This document shows positions 35,991 to 39,868 of a stretch of 39,868 nucleotides of DNA, piece after piece. Position 1 is the first letter of the stretch. The number at the start of each line of letters is the position of its first letter. The DNA lies in the IMG/VR virus record IMGVR_UViG_3300031857_000482, positions 1-39,868 of that record. One strand, given 5' to 3'. Source of the DNA: a virus. A model generated the notes under the pieces. The model was given only the letters and a program-made list of their open reading frames with translations, did not search any database and had not been told where the DNA came from. The translations under genes and the position numbers were made by a program.

Positions 35991-36872
35991 ATGAGCGATT
36001 TTAGTTTCAAGTGTGAAGTTGATGGACAGGAAAAAGAATTTGATATTAAAACAGTAACTTTAAATGATCAAAGAGAATCTCAAAAAATTTATAATCAAGC
36101 GTTCTCAGATGCTGTAAAATCAGGCTCAATAGTTAGAGCAAGACTGGATGACTTATTAACTCAACAAGGATTATGGAACGACAATAAAGAAAAAGAATTC
36201 CGTACAATACAAAAAGAGCTAGCTGATCTTGATAAGGTGCTAGCCAAGGGGGGTATTTCATTAAAACAGGCCAAACAATCTGCTGTGAAAATGAAAAAGC
36301 TACGCGAAGATATGAGAGACCTCATTTCTGTTAAAACTAATTTAGATACTCATACCGCTGAGGGTCAAGCTGATAATGCTCGTTTTAATTATTTGGTTTC
36401 GGTGTGTGTGGTGTATAAAGATACTAAGAAGCCCTATTTTAATAGTTATGAAGATTATCTAAACAGGGCTTCAGAATTGGTCGCAATTCTTGGTGCTCAG
36501 AAATTGGCATCAATAATGTACGGATTGGATAGTGATTTTGAAAAGAAATTACCAGAAAATAAATTCTTACTAAAATATAAACTAGTTAATGATAATCTAG
36601 AATATGTAGATAGTAAGGGTAGATTGGTTGATGAAGATGGTAGATTAATAAATGAGGATGGACGCTTTATTAATGAACAAGGACAATTCATTGATAAAGA
36701 TGGTAACTTAGTTGATGATACTGGTGAATTTGTTGTAGATTTTACCCCATTTACAGATGATGATGGCAAACCAATAGTAGTGGATAATAATGAAACACAA
36801 ACTGAACCCCAATCATCAGAAGTTGAAACTCCAAAACCAAGGAAAACTAAATCAGCAGATAAATCTGCTTGA
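35991..36872 (+). CDS. Probable tail assembly chaperone with heptapeptide repeats
   Basis: 293 codons. Residues 1-200 are helical; 204-245 hold about six 7-residue repeats of the type DEDGRLI/NEQGQFI/DKDGNLV. The C-terminus is acidic then basic (KPRKTKSADKSA). Just upstream of the tape measure with a terminator between. A TGGTGTATAAA motif occurs inside at about 36409. Confidence 0.6.
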   Translation: MSDFSFKCEVDGQEKEFDIKTVTLNDQRESQKIYNQAFSDAVKSGSIVRARLDDLLTQQGLWNDNKEKEFRTIQKELADLDKVLAKGGISLKQAKQSAVKMKKLREDMRDLISVKTNLDTHTAEGQADNARFNYLVSVCVVYKDTKKPYFNSYEDYLNRASELVAILGAQKLASIMYGLDSDFEKKLPENKFLLKYKLVNDNLEYVDSKGRLVDEDGRLINEDGRFINEQGQFIDKDGNLVDDTGEFVVDFTPFTDDDGKPIVVDNNETQTEPQSSEVETPKPRKTKSADKSA

Positions 36873-36901
36873 TCATACAAGTCTTTCATTCAACATGACA
36901 A

Positions 36902-36938
36902 AACCCCACCATAGCAATATGATGTGGGGTTATTGTTT
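36902..36938 (+). terminator. Terminator-like hairpin before the tape measure
   Basis: AACCCCAC and GTGGGGTT pair over 8 bp around a 14-nt loop, followed by ATTGTTTAATT. Weak U-tract, so partial read-through is likely. Confidence 0.6.
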
Positions 36939-36954
36939 AATTGGAGAATAATAA

Positions 36955-39868
36955 ATGGCTAAACCATTCAATCTAACAGCTCAACTTAATATTCAAGGCC
37001 CCAATAATCTTAAACCAGTTATTGGCAAGATTAAGAGCGCTATTAGTTCCATAAAAACTGATATTAAACTTAATATCGACACCTCATCTGCTAAAAATAT
37101 TTCTGCTATCACAAGACAATTAAATGCTCTAGCAAAAGCATCTGATAAAGCTAATAGTAGCGTATCATCTTTAAGTGGAACATTAGCAAATTTGGCAAGT
37201 GGTTTTAACAATGCGGCAGGCTCTGTAGCATCTAGTGTTGGTGCTCTTAATCAGGTACAAAAATCTGTGAAGTCATCAGGCACAGCAATAGTACAAACCA
37301 CTTCTGCTATTGAAGATTTCGGTAAAGCATCAGGACTTGCTGTTCGTCGTTTTGCTGCTTTTAGTACTGTTACTGGTGTTATTTATGGTTTAACCAATGC
37401 CATCACGGCTGGATATAAAGAATTTTTAGTTTTTAATAAAGAAGTTGTTAGATTATCACAAGTCACAGGACAATCTGTAAAAGATTTAAAAGGTGTAACC
37501 GATGAAATTACAAGATTGGCTACTAATTTTGGCGTAGCATCATCAGATTTATTAGCGGTGAGTTCAACATTAGCACAAGCTGGTTTATCAGCATCAGATA
37601 CAAGAATTGCTCTTGAAGCATTAGCAAAATCAGCATTAGCTCCATCTTTCGACAATATTACCGATACTACAGAAGGCGCTATTGCTGCCATGAGACAGTT
37701 TGGTATTCAAGCAGGAGAGTTAGAAGGCGCATTGGGTTCTATCAATAGTGTCGCAGCAGCATTTGCTGTGGAATCTAGTGATATAATTACTGCTATTCAG
37801 CGTACTGGTGGTGTATTCGCAGCATCTAGTAAAGGTGTTAGTGAAGGTACAGATGCTCTTAATGAATTTATTGCTGTATTTACAAGTATTCGTGCCACTA
37901 CTCGTGAAAGTGCCGAGACTATTGCTACCGGCCTAAGAACTATCTTTACTAGAATTCAGCGTGGTAAAACAATAGAAGCGCTAAAAGAATACGGTGTTGT
38001 GCTTACAGATTTACAAGGAAAATTTGTGGGTCCATATGAGGCCACAAGAAGACTAAGCGAAGGATTAAGTAAATTAGATCCTAGAGACTTAAGATTCGGA
38101 CAGATTGTGGAAGAACTTGGTGGATTCAGACAGATTGGTAAGGTTATTCCACTTATCCAACAGTTTGCAACAGCAGAGCAGGCTTTGGGTGTGGCCCAAA
38201 AGGGACAAACATCATTAGCTAAAGATGCTTCTATAGCACAGCAAGCATTAGCAGTACAATTTACCAAAACAAGAGAATCTTTCTTAGCATTAATTCGTGA
38301 TATTGGTGACAGTACAAGTTTTAAGGTTTTTACTACTTTAGCATTAACTTTAGCAAATGCTTTCATCAGTCTTGCTGGCGCTTTAAAACCATTATTACCA
38401 CTATTATTAACAGTTGCTAGTCTAAAAGTTGGTTCAGCTCTAACCCAATTTGGTACAGGATTTCTTAGCGGTATTGGTGGAGGTAAAAGAAAGGGTTTTG
38501 CTAGAGGTGGCTTGGTTCCTGGTAGTGGTAATGGCGATACTGTACCAGCTATGCTTACTCCTGGTGAGTTTGTAATCAGAAAAAGCGCTGTAGAAGCAAT
38601 TGGTTCTGGTAATTTACATCAAATGAATAAATATGCTGGTGGAGGCTTAGTAAATAGTAATAGAAATGCTTATGGTGATGAGATATTAAGTAGAAGTGAA
38701 ATTGTTAAAAGATTTAGAAAACAAGGAGTTGAAATTAGTGCCACATCTGAACTTTATAAAGATTTAGGAAGACGAGATTCAGTAGGTAGTGATCTTAGAA
38801 TGAAAAAAACTTTAGAATTACAAAAATCAACACCAAGACCACGAACAACAATACAATTAGCAACATTACAAGGTGAATCTTATGAGCGTAATATAAAAAC
38901 AAGAGCAGGATCTGCCAAAGTTGTTGCTAGACCATTACAAAATCCAGCAGCAATTGAAGAAATTCAAAAAATTGTGACTAGCGCATCTGAACGAGCAATA
39001 GAAGAAATTGCTAAAGTATTAAGTAAAGCAGCAGGAATTAATAATATATCTGGTATAGATAAAAGCATATTAGCTAATCTTGCAAATGCAAATATTGCTG
39101 AAGTTACTGGACATTTATTTGAAGCTGGATTAAAAGCTGCTGGAGCCATAGCGGCACCAAATCTTGGTGGTAAAAAAGCTGCTATTGATCTTCAAAATTT
39201 AGGACCAGTAGCGCCAGCATTTGGTTTACAACCTGATTTAGCAACTGAAGTTACTAGAGAAAAGAAAGATTTGGGTAAAAAATCTAGATTCCGTGGACAA
39301 ATTAAAAGATTCTTAACAGAACGACAAAGATTTGCTCTTGGTGGATGGGTAAGGGGTGCTTATAGTCCACAAGATATTGCATCAAGAGCACAAATTTTAG
39401 GACTTTCTTCAGAAGCTTTAACCTCCAAATTAGAAGAAAGAGTAGGTACTGGACCCAATCCTAATGATTATAAGATTATGCCTTGGGATATTGAAAAATT
39501 ATTTGGACTAAAACCAAGCGTGAGACCTCTATCTGCTGTTGAAACACAAATTGATGAAGCTAATGCTAAGAGAGAAATGCGTATTCAAAGGTCTTTGGAA
39601 GCTCAAGGACTTAGTATGCAGGACTATAGCCGTTCAAGATATCGTGGATTTGAACCAAGGCGTGGTTTTGCTAGTGGTGGTTCGGCACAAGATACTGTTC
39701 CAGCATTATTAACTCCTGGTGAGTTCGTTATCAATAAACAGTCTGCTCAAAAAATTGGTTATAGTAATCTTCATAAAATGAATCAAATTAAAGGATTTAA
39801 TAAGGGTGGTACTGTCGGTGGAGTACAAAAGTTTGCTGTTGGTGGAAAAGCTTTAGAAAATATAAGTA
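36955..39868 (+). CDS. Tape measure protein (5' part)
   Basis: At least 971 codons, open at the window end. The start MAKPFNLTAQLNIQGPNNLK is preceded by GGAG at 8 nt. Residues 100-450 match the TP901-type tape measure core (FNKEVVRLSQVTGQSVKDLK, GIQAGELEGALGSINSVAAA, IRATTRESAETIATGL). A hydrophobic stretch FTTLALTLANAFISLAGALK follows. Two copies of a GG...DTVPA(M/L)LTPGEFVI...A...IG..NLH motif lie near 38505-38640 and 39660-39780. It sets tail length and sits inside the tube. Confidence 0.9.
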   Translation, partial: MAKPFNLTAQLNIQGPNNLKPVIGKIKSAISSIKTDIKLNIDTSSAKNISAITRQLNALAKASDKANSSVSSLSGTLANLASGFNNAAGSVASSVGALNQVQKSVKSSGTAIVQTTSAIEDFGKASGLAVRRFAAFSTVTGVIYGLTNAITAGYKEFLVFNKEVVRLSQVTGQSVKDLKGVTDEITRLATNFGVASSDLLAVSSTLAQAGLSASDTRIALEALAKSALAPSFDNITDTTEGAIAAMRQFGIQAGELEGALGSINSVAAAFAVESSDIITAIQRTGGVFAASSKGVSEGTDALNEFIAVFTSIRATTRESAETIATGLRTIFTRIQRGKTIEALKEYGVVLTDLQGKFVGPYEATRRLSEGLSKLDPRDLRFGQIVEELGGFRQIGKVIPLIQQFATAEQALGVAQKGQTSLAKDASIAQQALAVQFTKTRESFLALIRDIGDSTSFKVFTTLALTLANAFISLAGALKPLLPLLLTVASLKVGSALTQFGTGFLSGIGGGKRKGFARGGLVPGSGNGDTVPAMLTPGEFVIRKSAVEAIGSGNLHQMNKYAGGGLVNSNRNAYGDEILSRSEIVKRFRKQGVEISATSELYKDLGRRDSVGSDLRMKKTLELQKSTPRPRTTIQLATLQGESYERNIKTRAGSAKVVARPLQNPAAIEEIQKIVTSASERAIEEIAKVLSKAAGINNISGIDKSILANLANANIAEVTGHLFEAGLKAAGAIAAPNLGGKKAAIDLQNLGPVAPAFGLQPDLATEVTREKKDLGKKSRFRGQIKRFLTERQRFALGGWVRGAYSPQDIASRAQILGLSSEALTSKLEERVGTGPNPNDYKIMPWDIEKLFGLKPSVRPLSAVETQIDEANAKREMRIQRSLEAQGLSMQDYSRSRYRGFEPRRGFASGGSAQDTVPALLTPGEFVINKQSAQKIGYSNLHKMNQIKGFNKGGTVGGVQKFAVGGKALENIS

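Overview
The window is part of the genome of a tailed double-stranded DNA bacteriophage. The right half carries a nearly complete virion morphogenesis cluster: a sigma-like factor, putative small terminase, large terminase, portal, prohead protease/scaffold, major capsid protein, connectors, tail tube and a tape measure protein that runs off the end. The left half is a dense field of very small genes, eight clear tRNA genes and many repeated regulatory-looking elements. No integrase, lysis module, replication gene, CRISPR array or transposase is visible. The host cannot be named. A PEP-CTERM-like tail on one small protein suggests a Gram-negative host of the kind that has exosortase, but this is weak evidence. 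No sheath gene is seen next to the tail tube, which slightly favours a siphovirus.

Layout. Positions 1-18840 are transcribed leftwards (minus strand). From right to left they hold a DNA-binding protein, an AdoMet decarboxylase-like protein, a secreted proline/tyrosine-rich protein and a GlcNAc-type glycosyltransferase. Then follow about 40 genes of mostly 27-140 codons, interrupted by tRNA groups (Arg, Asp; Thr, Gln, Glu, Lys; a tRNA-like element; Asn, Ser), and finally a pair of Rossmann/methyltransferase-like genes. Recognisable accessory products include a ribosomal protein bL12 C-terminal-domain protein, a DUF932 protein, a GP88-like cysteine protein, a phosphoribosyltransferase, a PD-(D/E)XK nuclease-like protein, zinc-ribbon miniproteins and two very acidic proteins. 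Around 18840 transcription diverges, and 18901-39868 reads rightwards as the late region.

The left half is built from short transcription units. Each has a sigma70-type promoter (TTGACA, 16-17 bp, TATAAT-like), usually with a CGATA motif in the spacer or 2 bp past the -10. Ten unit boundaries carry a fixed-length element of about 82 bp, an imperfect dyad centred in most copies on GCGGCCGC (family Q). Six other junctions carry a 45-46 bp element with a hairpin that shows compensatory changes (family R). Further repeats cluster at 13-16.5 kb: GGCAC...TTTGCT motifs (K), C-run/G-run hairpins (H), GTACA clusters and phased 11-bp repeats. A 400-bp gene-free stretch at 10.8-11.2 kb has two promoters facing stem-rich sequence, so it probably encodes one or two structured RNAs.

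The late region has a different signal. (T/C)GGTGTAT, without a -35 box, lies 30-55 bp ahead of five structural genes or operons. The sigma-like protein at 19040-19687 is the obvious candidate to read it. The tRNA set (Asn GTT, Lys TTT, Glu TTC, Gln TTG, Thr TGT, Asp GTC, Arg TCT, Ser ACT) fits the A/T-ending codons and AGA/AGT codons favoured in the late genes.

All assignments come from reading sequence and translation by eye; no database search was run.
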